This document shows, in pieces, positions 10,213 to 22,202 of a DNA stretch of 64,000 nucleotides. Numbering within the stretch: position 1 is the stretch's first letter; every line of letters begins with the position of its first letter. A model generated the notes under the pieces. That model worked only from the letters and a program-made list of their open reading frames with translations, made no database searches and was not told the DNA's origin. A program made the position numbers and the translations under genes. This stretch comes from Myrica gale (Eukaryota; Streptophyta; Magnoliopsida; Fagales; Myricaceae), in the NCBI GenBank assembly GCA_963930655.1, contig OZ005617.1, positions 15,776,068-15,840,067 on the forward strand. The letters run 5' to 3'.

Positions 10213-10761
10213 ATCTATTTTGTGGGCCGGGCCCTCTTCTAAAGCTTGAGATGCAAGAAATCTAAGTACGGCCACGTTTTCCCTTGTGACGCGCATGAAG
10301 TTCACCACGTGGCGCGAGGCAGATCCTTTACTGGCTATGGGTTCGACTTACGTGGTTAATTTTGGACGGTTTACATGCAGTGGGATAATCTTCTAGACAT
10401 TCTTGAGTGTCTAGACGATTCTGGAGCGACGATTCCGACGAATTCGACCATACGACAATAGAACCAGGGGCGGCCGCGGTTGGTTTAGGATTTATCTTTT
10501 TGACGGTTTAGACTAATGCAACCTTTCAATAAGGATTAGTATAAAAAAAATTACAAATTAATCTTTTAAATAAAAAAATTACAAATTTATAAATTAATAT
10601 CTGAGATAAGATTTCCGTTAAAAATATTTTATCTCTGTCTATCTTTATCTTTTTCAGCATATGTTAATAAATTAGAAAATCTATTTAGATACATACTGAT
10701 ATTAGTATCTATTTTGAAAACATATGGACGAATACGTACTTAATCCGTCTTATATGACTTA
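10213..10761. other. Intergenic, no gene recognised
   Basis: About 550 bp between the hAT element and MITE copy C, GC-richer at first and then AT-rich. No motif was recognised. Confidence 0.5.
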
Positions 10762-10914
10762 GGCTATTGAATTTGATGAAAAAGTGAAGAGATAGATGAT
10801 TTTTAATATTTATTAAAGTGAAAAGTAACGATATGATAGAGAAATATTATATTATAATTTTTTTATTGTATTAAAATTTCAGGAAGTGTAAAATTTTAGT
10901 AAACAAACATAGCC
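10762..10914. mobile_element. PIF/Harbinger-like MITE, copy C
   Basis: A 153 bp copy flanked by TTA at 10759-10761 and 10915-10917. It ends ACAAACATAGCC. Its left end (GGCTATTGAATTTG) is shortened or diverged relative to the other copies. The core AAAAGTAACGATATGATAGAG matches the family. Confidence 0.7.
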
Positions 10915-11024
10915 TTAGTAAATTAAACTTTCAATGACAACTTGATTTATCACTTCGTAGGTGAAGTTGCAAGAGAGAAATTTTTTTGGAAATAAAAAAT
11001 TTAGGTCCAACATTTGTAAATAAA

Positions 11025-11606
11025 TTATGTTCTCATATTCTCAACACGATTTAAATATATATATATATCCTGACCCAAAGCTTTAATATTTAATATTAAA
11101 GAATGTAAAATAATAGGATCAGATAAAGATAAAGGAAAACAAGGATAACAATTAAAATAGATAGGACCTTGATGTAAAGAAGATTCAACTATTCCAAGTA
11201 AAGAATTTGAAAATTGATTATGTCTTCCATCTCGTAAACATAATAAAACAGAAGTATTTAAACCTTGACGTATTAAAGGTGTAGCAGCAACTTGAACCAA
11301 ACTCATGTGCATATATTTAAATCCTTGATTAATATGTTTTCTTATCATATCTGTTTTTATTAAATGAATTGTTTCATATTCTTTTCCAATTGATATTAAT
11401 TGTTCAATGGTTTTAATAGCATAATCTGTATTAAATGCAAATGTTGATTTTTTTATATAATTAAGAATCTTTAACTTTTGGTATTACCCAATTATTCAAT
11501 GGTTTATTATTACCTAACGAAACATGATAATCATCAGTATTAAGATGCGATGCAGATGATGAGGTATTGTCAATTGCAGTACTATTGTTCATACTATTAC
11601 TATTAG
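11025..11606 (-). pseudogene. Endogenous caulimovirid movement-protein fragment (main part)
   Basis: Minus-strand coding remnant of the 30K-type movement protein of plant pararetroviruses. The open stretch 11025-11348 contains motifs such as VAATPLIRQGLN, LLGIVESSL and GPIYFNCYP that are typical of caulimovirid movement proteins, which open plasmodesmata for cell-to-cell spread. Upstream, from 11349 to 11606, the frame continues with at least one frameshift and stop near 11470. The hAT element at 11607-14923 cuts the gene, and its first codons lie beyond that element at 14932-14980. The gene is broken and is a fossil. Confidence 0.8.
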
Positions 11607-14600
11607 CATGGACGAAGCCAGGATTTGTCCTTCGGGGGGGCCAAATATAATTTTTTCTTGAAATTAAAAAATTCCCAAAAACTTAATAATAAAAAATATT
11701 CAAATTTTCATTATAATCAAAATAAACAACAAGCCAATAAGTAAAATTCAAAATTTCATCGACTATGCTAACTGAACCCGACGTTCCTTCAACGAATAAA
11801 AGTCATCAATTAACACATAAGTACTAAAACCTTCTGCAATTTCTTTCTCAATGTAAACAACATGATAATCTGCAAGAAAATCATCTTCCATCTTATTTCG
11901 AAGTCTTGTCTTGACAATTTTCATCGCTGAAAAAGCTCGTTCAGTAGTTGCAGTTGAAACTGGAAGAGTTAAAACAAGTCGAATCAATTTGTCAACCAAA
12001 TAATAAACTTCTGATTTTCCAGTTTTTACCAATGCTTGACACAAATCAGAAATGGTAGACAAATTCTGTAATTCTGAATGATGATGAGCCTCGTACTCGA
12101 AGTGTTACAACTGAGATCTCAAAAAAGTTCTTTCCTGCTCATTAAAATCTTCAGGATAAAATTTCTCTACAAGACTGCATATTTTGTCAATATCAAATGA
12201 TTGATAATTATTTCTAGGATCCAAAGAAGCACTGAGAGTAAGAAGCTCCATTACTTCTCATTGAACTTGCTATTCAACTCTTGCAATTGAGAATCTATAG
12301 TAGCAGTAAATATGTCTATTCGATAATGATGCTCCACTGTGACTTGCTCTTGTTGATGACGCTTACTACAACTTGCTGTAAAACGAGCACTCTTATCTGG
12401 AATTTCAATATCATGTTGTTTACAAAACAATGACACATTCTCAAGTAATGCATCCCAACCGTTATCTCTTAGTTTCTGAATAAGTACTTTTGTGCTTGAT
12501 ACAAGATTCATAGCATTCAAAATGTCTTGAGATTTTTGTTGCAAAGATTGACAAAGAATATCAGTGATCCCCATAATTTCCATAATCAAGTGCAAGATGA
12601 ATACAAACTCAAAGGATGTTAATGCATCATAAGCCGCAGAAGCATCTCCACGTTGAGCGTAAGATGTTCCTTCGTCAACAATGGTTTGTAAGACTGAACA
12701 AGCTGGACCAAATAATCTTATTATACTACAAAATGAGTGAAAATAAGACCCCCATCGACTATCTCCAGCTCTTTGTAGTGTTCCAATTTGATTAAGCCCA
12801 GTACCAGTCTCAAGTTCATCCATAGCAATCAAATTTATAATTTCAATTGCCTGAGCAGCCTGTAACTCATCACTACGTTTGCAAGAAGCTCCAATGCTAT
12901 TACCAATGAAGCTTAACTTCGAGAAAAATTGATGAACAACAATAACTTCTCTTGATGCTGCAATCAGAGCTAGTTGGAGCCTATGTGCCAAACAGTGTAC
13001 ATAATATGCATATGGACAATCTTGAAGAAATAAAGCTTGTAAACCATTCCATTCACCTCGCATATTACTCTCGCCATCATATCCTTGGCCTCGAATATTC
13101 TGAATGTTGAGGTTGTGATAAGATAGAAAACTAGATATCTCCTTCTTGAGTGTTGAGGCAGAAGTATCCTTTACATGCACGATGTCTATAAATCGCTCCC
13201 TTATAAATCCTTCTTTGTCAATAAATCTCAAAACAATAGTCATTTGCTCTCGTTTGGACTCGTCTCGAGCTTCATCAACAAGTACACAAAACTTTGCATC
13301 TCCAATTTCATCGCGAATTGCATTTCGTACATTTCTTGCAAAAATATGCAAAATCTCTTTCTGAATTGTTGATGATGTATACTTAGCATTCTGTGGAGCA
13401 TTCTCCAAAACAACTTCACCAACATCTTCATTATACGAGGCCAAAAGTAATATCATCTCAATAAAATTACCTCGATTTTTAGAGGTCATACTTTCATCAC
13501 GTCCTTTGAAAGCACATGCCTGAAATGTTAGCCATCGAATAGAATCTATTGAGGCCTTAAGCCGAAGTCGATTGTTCAAGACTTGTTGTGTAGTTTGTCG
13601 GTGCATAACTTTATCAATATGATTCGACTGGTTCATCAAGTCTTTACATGCTTTGACATAAACATTATGCGGTGAAGAAAAATCTCTTCCTACATGAGCC
13701 AAAAAAGCACAATCTTTTCCACTATTGATCTTCTTCCAATTTCGAAAACCTTCTACCATAAATGCACTTGAACCAGGACGTCCAAGAGATTTATTATTGA
13801 AAAGATAGCATGAAAGACAATAGGCAGCATCTTTTGCTGGAGAATACTCTAACCAGTCAGGAAATAACTTGAACCATTCTGATTGAAATCTACGAGGATG
13901 ATCAATCTTTCTAGAAAACGAATATTTTTCCATAAGGTATTGATATGGACCAACTTTGATGTATATCCTCCTTAATTCATCACGTTGTTTGATTGGATAA
14001 TCCCATATTTGAGAGCGTATACCAGGGTCACGTTCTAAATTAGATAAATCAACTTCTTCATATCGAGCTCAAAGTGTATCACTTTCTTCAGGTCGAGCTC
14101 TAGATGTAATATTTTCTTCAGGTTCAACTTCAACTCTAGGTACTTTAGGAGAACGTTGGACAGTTTCTACTTCTTCAGATTGTGAAGTATCAATTTCTTT
14201 TCTCTTGAAAAAGAACTCAATATTTTTCTGTCTACCCATATGTGCAACCTAAATTGGGAACATAAAAGTAAGCAATATGACACATAAATTATTGACAAAG
14301 TTACAAAGCAATTTTAATATCTAACCAAATTAACATAGACAAAAATCACAACAGACAAATTTTTTATTTTGTTTATCATATAAACACAGAGCACTAATAT
14401 TTTAATTAGACAACAATAATCAAATATAAAAACGTTGAGAATTCTAACCTTCGAGGGGAATTTGAGATTTTGCAATTTTTGTATATGGACAAAATAGTAG
14501 GGGAGAGAGAGAGAGAGAGAAATAATAAGAGAGACGAACAATGGAGGCAACAATCTATAAAAAGAAAAAAACCTAGGAGAGGAAGAAGAGATAGTGAGAG

Positions 14601-14923
14601 AGAGAGCAGGAAAAAGAAAGAAGAGTTGAAAGTTTGAAAGCATAAAAAAAGGGAGAGAAAAAATTCAAAAAAAAAGGCCGAATAAATCAAACATTTCAAT
14701 AATGGGATTGTTCAACTTCCTTAATTTAATTTTAATTTTTTTTATAATTGCTAAATGACAGATGCTTTTTGCTTGATAAGAAATCTCTTGCTTTTTTTTT
14801 CTCCACAAATTTTGGGGGACCATAACAAACATTATTTTAAATTTTATTTGAAATTACCTATATGTATTTAAAAAATTTAGGGGGGCCATGGCCCCCACTG
14901 GCCCCCCCGTAGCTTTGTCTCTG
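11607..14923 (-). mobile_element. Autonomous-type hAT transposon (ZMYM1-like) with perfect 8 bp target duplication
   Basis: A 3,317 bp element flanked by ACTATTAG at 11599-11606 and 14924-14931. The ends are CATGGACGAAGCCAGGA and, inverted, CAGAGACAAAGCTACGG, imperfect versions of one hAT terminus, each followed by a G/C run. It carries one transposase gene on the minus strand. It inserted into the start of the viral movement-protein gene, so it is younger than the viral integration. Confidence 0.93.
11763..14239 (-). pseudogene. hAT transposase, ZMYM1/TTF-zinc-finger type, broken
   Basis: Starts at ATG 14239 (MGRQKNIEFFFKRK). A TTF-type zinc finger lies near 13860-13790 (EWFKLFPDW, YCLSCYLFN). 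A DUF4371-like and RNase H-fold catalytic region follows (CVLVDEARDES near 13280, GQGYDGESNMRG, YYVHCLAHRLQLAL), and a C-terminal hAT dimerisation region (TATTERAFSAMKIVKTRLRN) lies near 11950-11880. Breaks: an in-frame TGA at 14069-14071, a frameshift at about 12251 where the 560-codon central frame ends, and a TAA near 12105. The family cuts and pastes elements with 8 bp duplications, matching what is seen. With only about three lesions in roughly 820 codons it decayed recently. Confidence 0.92.
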
Positions 14924-14931
14924 ACTATTAG

Positions 14932-14980
14932 AACTTCCACTTGCAATACTACTTCTACTGTTCGGTTGTCTAAACATCAT
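14932..14980 (-). pseudogene. Start of the caulimovirid movement-protein gene, separated by the hAT insertion
   Basis: A minus-strand ATG at 14980 opens a short Ser/Arg-rich coding piece that runs up to the ACTATTAG duplication at the hAT border. It is the 5' end of the gene whose main part is at 11025-11606. The assignment rests on continuity across the target duplication. Confidence 0.6.
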
Positions 14981-15220
14981 TTTTAAACTACAGTACGTTT
15001 TCACAATTACCTACTTCAAACGGGTCGCACCAACCGGGAAAAACCTTTCTCACGGCTAATCCAACGGTTATTCAAGTGAATTCCAACGTTTGTAATAGAT
15101 AATAGCAAAAACTATATCTGTAACCTAAACCGAATGAGCAGAGGAATCGCAACAGAAGAGTATTTTAAGAGACTGGTGGGTGGTAATATTTGTGAAGCAG
15201 TTTGATATGGATTACTCAAT
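14981..15220. other. Region between divergent viral coding remnants
   Basis: 240 bp between the minus-strand movement-protein start and the plus-strand protease-RT remnant. It is GC-richer than its flanks. In an intact caulimovirid these genes share one orientation, so this is either an intergenic piece or a rearrangement joint. Confidence 0.4.
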
Positions 15221-17353
15221 TTGTCATATGGATCTTCAATTAAACACACTGGTCTGATGTATGATTTAGGAATTAAAAGGTTGATATCTGGTAGAGGAGG
15301 AGGAGGAGGAGTAGAAGGACATGATATTGATGATGATACCTTTTCGCTAAAAGAAATGCAATCTTTTTTGCAAATAATAGATAAAATTATTTTTCAAAAA
15401 TGGTATTCTGAAGTTACTATTCGTATTAAAGATTTTTCTTTTACTACTGTTGCTTTAATAGACTCGGGTGCTGATTTAAATTGTATTCAAGAAGGATTAA
15501 TTGATTCAAAATATTTTGAAAAATCTACTGAACGTTTATCTCAAGCTGATGGTAAAAAGATGATAATTAATTTATAAAATAAAAAATGTTCATATTTGTA
15601 ATAATGATTTTTGTTTTCAAACTACTTTTGTTTTAGTTAAAAATTTAACTTCTAAAGTAATATTAGGCAATAATTTTCTGTCTTTATTATATCCATTTAT
15701 GGTTACTGAAAATGTATAACTTCTCCTGTATTAGGTCATGAAGTTACTTTCAACTTTTATTATCCTCCCTTTTCTCGTGATGTTCAAGTTTTAAAATATA
15801 TTTCCATTTCAAAAGAAATTAACATATTAAATCAAACAAAAATTCAACGTAAAAAACAACATTTACAATTTTTACATAAATAAATTATTTACAAACAAAT
15901 AGTGAACAAATTAATAATGAACAATTACAAACAGAAATCAAGAAATATCAACATAAACTAGAAGATACTATTTGCTCTACAGTTCCTAATGCTTTTTGGA
16001 ATCGTAAACAACATATTATTACTCTTCCTTATGAACCTGAATTTGTTGAGAAAAATATACCTACTAAAGCAAGATCAATACAGATGAACAATGAATATTT
16101 AGAAATTTGTAATTAAAAAAGAAATACAATCTGCTTGATAAAAAGTTAATTCGTCCTTCTAAATCCCCTTGGAGTTGTGCTGCTTTTTATGTTATGAATG
16201 CCGCGGAAAAAGAACGTAGTGTTCCTCGTCTTGTGATAAATTATAAACATTTGAATAAAGTTTTAAGATGAATAAGATATCCTATTCCTAATAAAAATGA
16301 TTTACTCAATCGTTTGTATGATGCTTGTGTCTTTTCTAAATTTGATATGAAATCTGGATATTACCAAATACAAATTGCTGAACAAAATAGATATAAAACT
16401 GCTTTTACAGTTCCTTTTGGTCATTTTGAATGAAATGTTATGCCTTTTGGTTTTAAAAATGCTCCTTCTGAATTTCAAAATATTATGAATGATATATTTA
16501 ATCCATATTCTTCTTTTGCCTTAGTTTATATTGATGATGTTTTGATTTTTTCAAACTCTATTAAACAACATTGGTACCACTTAAATAAATTTCAAAGAAT
16601 AATAGAACAAAATGGTTTAGTGGTTTCTGCTCCAAAACTAAAATTGTTTCAATCTAAAATAAGATTTTTAGGTCATACTATACATCAAGGAACTATTACA
16701 CCAATATCACGTGGTATTGAATTTGCTAATAAAATAACTGATAAACAACAACTTCACGCTTTCTTGTTAGTTTAAATTACATTGGTGAATTTTATAAAGA
16801 CTTAAGAAAAATATGTAAACCTTTATTTGAAAGATTAAAGAAAAAACCTTCTCCATGGACCGATCAACACACACATATTATTCAACAAATAAAGAAGCAT
16901 GTTAAACACCTACCTTGTCTTGGAATAGAATCCCCTCATGCATTTAAAATTGTTGAAATTGATGCATCTAACATTGGTTATGGTGGAATATGAAAACAAC
17001 GCATGCATCCTTCTGATAAAGAACAAATAGTACGATATCATTCTCATGTATGAAATATCACACAACAAAAATATAGTACTGTTAAGCAAGAAGTATATGC
17101 AATTGTTCTTTGTGTTTCTAAATTTCAAGATGATTTATTGAATCAAGCTTTTTTAATTTGTGTCGATTGTCATTCTGCAAAAGATATTTTATTAAAAGAT
17201 GTCAAAAACCTTGCTTCTAAACATCTCTTTGCAAGATGACAAGACATTTTATCTGCTTTTGACTTTGATATTGAATATATTAAAGGCTCTCAAAATTCTA
17301 TTCCTGATTTCTTAACTCGTGATTTTTTACATGGAAAAATAAAAAATGAGTAA
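15221..17353 (+). pseudogene. Endogenous caulimovirid protease - reverse transcriptase - RNase H remnant
   Basis: Plus-strand polyprotein remnant. The aspartic protease motif DSGA is at 15461-15472. The RT catalytic motif YIDD is at 16527-16538, preceded by MPFGFKNAPSEFQ and followed by a conserved FLGHTI-type segment. An RNase H motif with DAS at 16961-16969 follows, and the frame ends at TAA 17351-17353. The RT-RNase H order and these motif forms fit Caulimoviridae rather than Ty3 elements, because no integrase follows. Breaks: stop at 15575-15577, several frameshifts between 15580 and 16130, in-frame TGA at 16269, 16431, 16991, 17051 and 17237, and a frameshift near 16766. It cannot encode a working enzyme. 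The genus was not determined; florendovirus-like or petuvirus-like are possibilities. Confidence 0.88.
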
Positions 17354-17376
17354 AAAATCCTCCTCTGATCAATCTT

Positions 17377-17998
17377 CTAATTGTCCTCCTTTACCTCCTT
17401 TTGTTTACTATTCAAAGATAATTTTTCCAACATTTCATTTATTTTATCTAATTTTTCATACTGTGTATCTACAGGTTTTAATGGAGGCATAGTAGGTAAT
17501 TCATGAGGTATAAACATAGGTTGATTTTTTGAAGTTTTAGAAGGAGTAGATGGCTTTATTAAATGTTCAATTTTATCTAAATGTGTTCCTATCTGTTGTA
17601 AATAAACATTTGTGTAATTATTTTGCTGAATGACATTATCAAATTTTTTTTTTATCAATATTAGTAATAGCATTTACTTTATAAGGAGTAACAAAATATT
17701 GTTTAGATTGATTATCTATACTAATGGTAGTAGTAGGAGGATAAAATTCATATATTTGTTTACTATCAGTAGTTAACCATGATACATTTTTATTAATAAC
17801 ATTTAGAGTAGATAAATATTGTTCAAACCAAAAAAAGAAAGGAATGTTTTGTTGAACTCTATTCATATGAGAATAATAAACACTACGAATATAAGCTTGA
17901 TCTATTTCATCATAGGTATTAAAAAACCAAGTTCTTTTTCTTATATTTTCTAAAGATCCAAAATCTTTTCTAAGTGCTTCTTTACTAATAACAAACAT
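17377..17998 (-). pseudogene. Second caulimovirid-like ORF remnant, opposite strand
   Basis: Two overlapping minus-strand frames (17998-17639 and 17673-17377) meet at a run of ten T at 17644-17653. They look like one former ORF of about 200 codons split by slippage, unless the slip is a genuine frameshift site. The first part is rich in aromatic residues (FFFWFEQYL); the second is a Lys/Pro-rich tail. It faces the RT remnant tail to tail. No domain can be named with certainty. The assignment as the accessory ORF of the same virus comes from position and composition. Confidence 0.5.
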
Positions 17999-18019
17999 GT
18001 AACAGTTAAGGATTTATAA

Positions 18020-18255
18020 AAGGAAATACAAATACTTAAACAAGAAATAAAACAATTACAAAATACACAAATAGACTTAACAAATATAACAGATCATTTA
18101 TTAAAATCTCAAAAGTACATTAATCAAGAAAATACATTACAAATATCTGATTTACCTTCTACTTCTGAAAGATCTAGAAATGTAATGATGTGGAACCTAA
18201 AACAAATATTTATGGAAGTTATCAAACAAACAGATCTAGAGCCTAAGTGGGATTA
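18020..18255 (+). pseudogene. Coiled-coil coding remnant at the viral locus edge
   Basis: A plus-strand frame without stops encodes a Gln/Lys/Ile-rich helical stretch (EIQILKQEIKQLQ) and ends at a stop near 18256. It lacks a clear start. Its composition resembles its viral neighbours more than the flanking host DNA, so it is tentatively another piece of the rearranged pararetrovirus. Confidence 0.35.
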
Positions 18256-18256
18256 G

Positions 18257-19368
18257 TGGGTGACACTTCCAATTACTTCCCCATATGGCTTTCGTACCAC
18301 GGTGGAGACTAGAAATTATGGCCTAAGAGATGAAGCGGGCCCTCGTGGAGAAGATATGGAATTTCCACCCTAGCTGCCAACGTGGGATGGGTTCATACTT
18401 ATCCGAAGCAGTGATACGTCGTTGTACGAATGATTAAAGTTGAAATTAACTAGGGTAGAAAAACATGAACCCGATACAAATCTTTTCTGGAGAAAAAAGA
18501 CTATGTCGTTAACTTGAAAGCTCATTTAAAAATACATTAAAGTTTGTGCTTCATTATTTCAATTTTATATATTAAGAAAGTTTAGATAGAATCATAATTT
18601 TAATAAAAATATATTTGTATTAAAAGCTACGAAGTAACATCATTAAACATCCTCCATCTTGAGATTATAAATTATAGCTCAATCTTTTTTCGAGAGAAGA
18701 ACAGGCTATACAAAGAGATGATCGTGGTTTAAAAAAACAAATATAATATTTCAAGATTAATCTCGTTATTTAATAAGGTGAGAAAAATAAAAATATAGAA
18801 GTATAACTACGAGGGAATGCGCAGTTATCCTTCTATTCTTACTGGAGTTTTCAACAAAATACGAGACAATTCAGACAATTCAGGAGGTAAGGGAGAGGCA
18901 AAAGCCATGACACGAGACCATCCAGAAGAATGCGACACCTACATTATTATATATTCGGCCCGCGAGTTGAACTTCTTCGAAGCAGGTTGATTAGTTTCTT
19001 TTGAGGGGGTTTAATAAAAAAAAATGAGCGGTTGATTCTTGGTCACATTGTTCGAACTGAATCATGATCTAAAAGTACGTGTCATGTGCCCCGGATCAAT
19101 CTTTTAGATGCGGATCAGAAGGGATCTGACTCAGAAGGCTAAGATAATAGATAATAGATACGATCCGGCCAAAAGACTAAGAAATCAGAACCTGAAAAAG
19201 ACATAATTGTTTTTGTTCTAAGTAGTAGCTTGTCATCCTTGTGGAAGTGTACAAGGATAGATATGGAAATGCAGTCTCTGAGGTAAATGAAATGTCCAGG
19301 CATACCAAAAAAAAAATTGCCGCTTTATTACTTAATTATTAATAGCCTTTGTAATATTGATTTTTAAG
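18257..19368. other. Intergenic, no gene recognised
   Basis: About 1.1 kb of mixed-composition DNA with no long frame, terminal repeat or RNA gene that I can see. Confidence 0.5.
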
Positions 19369-19378
19369 GAATTAATTG

Positions 19379-19690
19379 GGGAAAATATAATTTTGAGCTA
19401 TCTATGTATCAATGTAATTTCAAATAAAAATATAAACTACCACTTTTAACATATTGACCCACAAATTACCAATCATCAATTTGCACTCATAAAAAAGATC
19501 CAACGATCAAACTTATGTCACGTATGTTGTGAATGAGCCACGTGGCAAGATTTTCATCCTCATATTTTATTTCAGGAAGCTATTTGATTAATTGTGAAAA
19601 TTGGAGGGTTCAATGTGTCGTCAAGATTGGTAGTTTAAACATATATTTGAAATTACATTGGTAGTTAGAGGGTTCAACGTTATTTTTTCT
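19379..19690. mobile_element. Mutator-like MITE, 312 bp
   Basis: Flanked by the 10-mer GAATTAATTG at 19369-19378 and 19691-19700. The ends are imperfect inverted repeats of about 65 bp sharing CAATGTAATTTCAAAT and AAACTACC. The 9-10 bp duplication and long imperfect termini point to a Mutator-type MITE. It is noncoding. Confidence 0.75.
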
Positions 19691-19700
19691 GAATTAATTG

Positions 19701-20665
19701 TTAGAGTATAATTTGAATAAACTAGTTCATGTGGTCAATTTTTCAAACATATTTATCATTTCATCCACTATATGTTAACCAACTAAAAGGGACGAAGTAC
19801 AGAATAGACTATCTAACCCCGACCCTGACTCCATGTTGGTCTTCTATAAATCCGTTTATTTTTAATTTTTTGACTAAAAATTCAAATGTCTGAAAAATAG
19901 GCCACAAGGACCTATTTAAAATTGTACTCCAAATTATTGATTTGTTAAAAACTAATTCCAAATAGACTCCAGTGGTAATTAAGTTTAATTTTTTTACAGT
20001 TTTTATTTAAAAATAAATACAACAACTAAGAGCAAACTGCAAAGTATCTAAAAACTATTTCCGATAATGGTAACTGAAGGGACTTTTAAAGATTTAGAGT
20101 TGGGACCAAAGGAAAGTATATTAAAGTGTTGGCTTCAATCAAGTATGAGATTAGGGAGCACAAAAAATAATATTAAACTAATTCTAGTAAGTAATAAGTC
20201 CAAGTGAATTATTTTATAGTCTGATCCAAATAGAAGCTTTTTTTTTGGTTCATATGATTCCAAAGATTGGATTTACGTAACAAATGTTCTTTGACCCTCC
20301 ACCAAACCCATAGCTTGGTCACTGAAGACAATTCTCCACTAGGGAATAATTTCATCATGTGAACTGAGAAGGGATTTGGAGTGTTAAAACATTTTTTCAA
20401 CGTAGTTGCACCCAGCACGATTCATGGGTCCTTCTTCTGGCAGGTTGAAATGTCGCTTTGCAGAAATTAGGAATGGTACACCGTGGCACGATGAGAGGAT
20501 AAAGTGGGCCGCCGTTTTCCCTTTTGTTCTCTCTCTCTTTCGTTGGTAACGTGATAAGGTGGACAAAGCCAGAACATCATCTGGACTGCGGCGGCAACAC
20601 GACACAAAATCGACCCTATCCGAAGCTGTGGCATGTGGGGTGTATGAATTTCCAAGTCGACTAAT
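19701..20665. other. Intergenic, no gene recognised
   Basis: About 1 kb. Two overlapping minus-strand frames (20209-20418, 20384-20695) show no known domain and are treated as chance. Confidence 0.45.
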
Positions 20666-22202
20666 CATATATTCACGTAAACTCCATGTGTCCATTCACA
20701 CAGCAAACCTTTCAGGTTTTACAGATACAAGTATTTGCTTATCTTGTAAGGTGGGAGAACCAGAAGCTAATATGGTTGCTTTGACATTGTTATAATTACC
20801 GCCATTGGTTTGTAAATGGGATTTTAATTCGTACGCCCTTTTGAAGTCCCTCGTTAAACTTTGATTGGTGTCTTGGAAAGATATCTAAAGATGATAGAAA
20901 GTGTGAAAAGTACTCCAGCAAGGCTTCAATTTGCACAACTCCTCCAAGACAATATCAGAGTTGAAGAATGAATAAGGAGTTATATGTACCTTCCAATCCT
21001 TCCTCGTTGAGGTTTTGGTTTTGGTTTTTCTCTTTTTCGTCTCCTTGTAAACATATCCAATCTCTTAATCTTGATAGAAGCATATAAATGTTATTGTTAC
21101 TATATCCGTAATGTGTTTGCAAACCAAAATTTTGGTTCACGGGAGTTAGTGAAAAAATAAATTGAGAGATTATTTGAATGAATTTTTTATATTTATTATA
21201 ATATAAAGAAATGATTTGATGGAGAATGAAAAATTATTTTATCAAATCAAATGGCCAAAAATTTGGGAAGCAAACAAGGATTGAAATCCTATGCAATTCC
21301 TTGCGTCAATTGCAAGGTAAAACTCGAAAAGAGATAAATACAACATGTGGACCTCATTGTAGGGCTCTTGCTACCCGAAACTTTATATGGACAACATTAC
21401 ATAGTATAGGGTCCACCTATTATGTGTATCTCTCTCCGAATTCTACTATGTAACTCAGACAAGGAACTGCAGAGGATCTTGATCCAGAAAACAACCAGTG
21501 GTCAACTAAAACCTCTCAATCTAGAGTACATGGTTCATGAATGTTGTTGACTTGGTAAGTTTGTGCAGCTTGTCACGCCTCGTGTCAGTACTTATCTCTT
21601 AGGCTCACCTATAGTGATGATATGTACACAAGCAGAGATTACGACACGAATTGATTCTATAAGTCCTAATGATTGGCTTTGAAAAAGCTTAGCGAAAATG
21701 TTTAATTGAAAATCATTTTGAGATTAGAATATATTAAGGAAGAAAAAATAATATCTTCAATAATTTTACTAAAGACGACATTTTAAATAATTCTAGAAGG
21801 TAGAAATTCTGTCTTGAATAACGAAAATAAAATGAATAATTAAGGAATTGACATTTAGAAAAAAACTTGGTAGTTAAAGTAATGAAATGAAAGTTAAGAA
21901 AATAAACTCAAACATTGCATAAGGAAAGAAATAGAATAAAAGAAAATTTTCGAAAATGTAAATACATGATTTTACTAAGATCACAAAGTTTTCTCTTTTA
22001 CAAAACAAAATCCTTCACGAGAAATGCAAAAGTAAAGAGAAGATAAATATAAAGCGGAAGTTATCTAAAGTTTTCCGTACTACAATGCCTGTGATCTATT
22101 CCGCCAAAAGATAACACAACTAACTACACCAACATAAAATTAAGGAACTACTCTTCCTCTGGCTCAGTATTGAAGGTCAGGTCTATAAACTCTGTCTCTC
22201 TG
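20666..22202 (+). repeat. 1.5 kb direct duplication, first copy
   Basis: Matches 26105-27588 in the same orientation, from CATATATTCACGTAAACTCC to TCTATAAACTC...TCTCTG. The two differ by scattered substitutions and small indels, including about 35 bp near 21778-21815 that the second copy lacks. It contains a diverged MITE-like segment (21140-21240) with the family core ATGATTTGATGGAGA. There is no coding frame of note, no tRNA primer site at its inner edge and no TG...CA termini, so it does not look like a normal LTR. Confidence 0.85.

Noticed and set aside
13146..13431. Frames antisense or alternative to the hAT transposase
   Set aside because: Shadows of the transposase frame.
14314..14699. 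Ser/Leu-rich minus-strand frames
   Set aside because: Produced by GA/CT low-complexity tracts in the leader of the hAT transposase gene.
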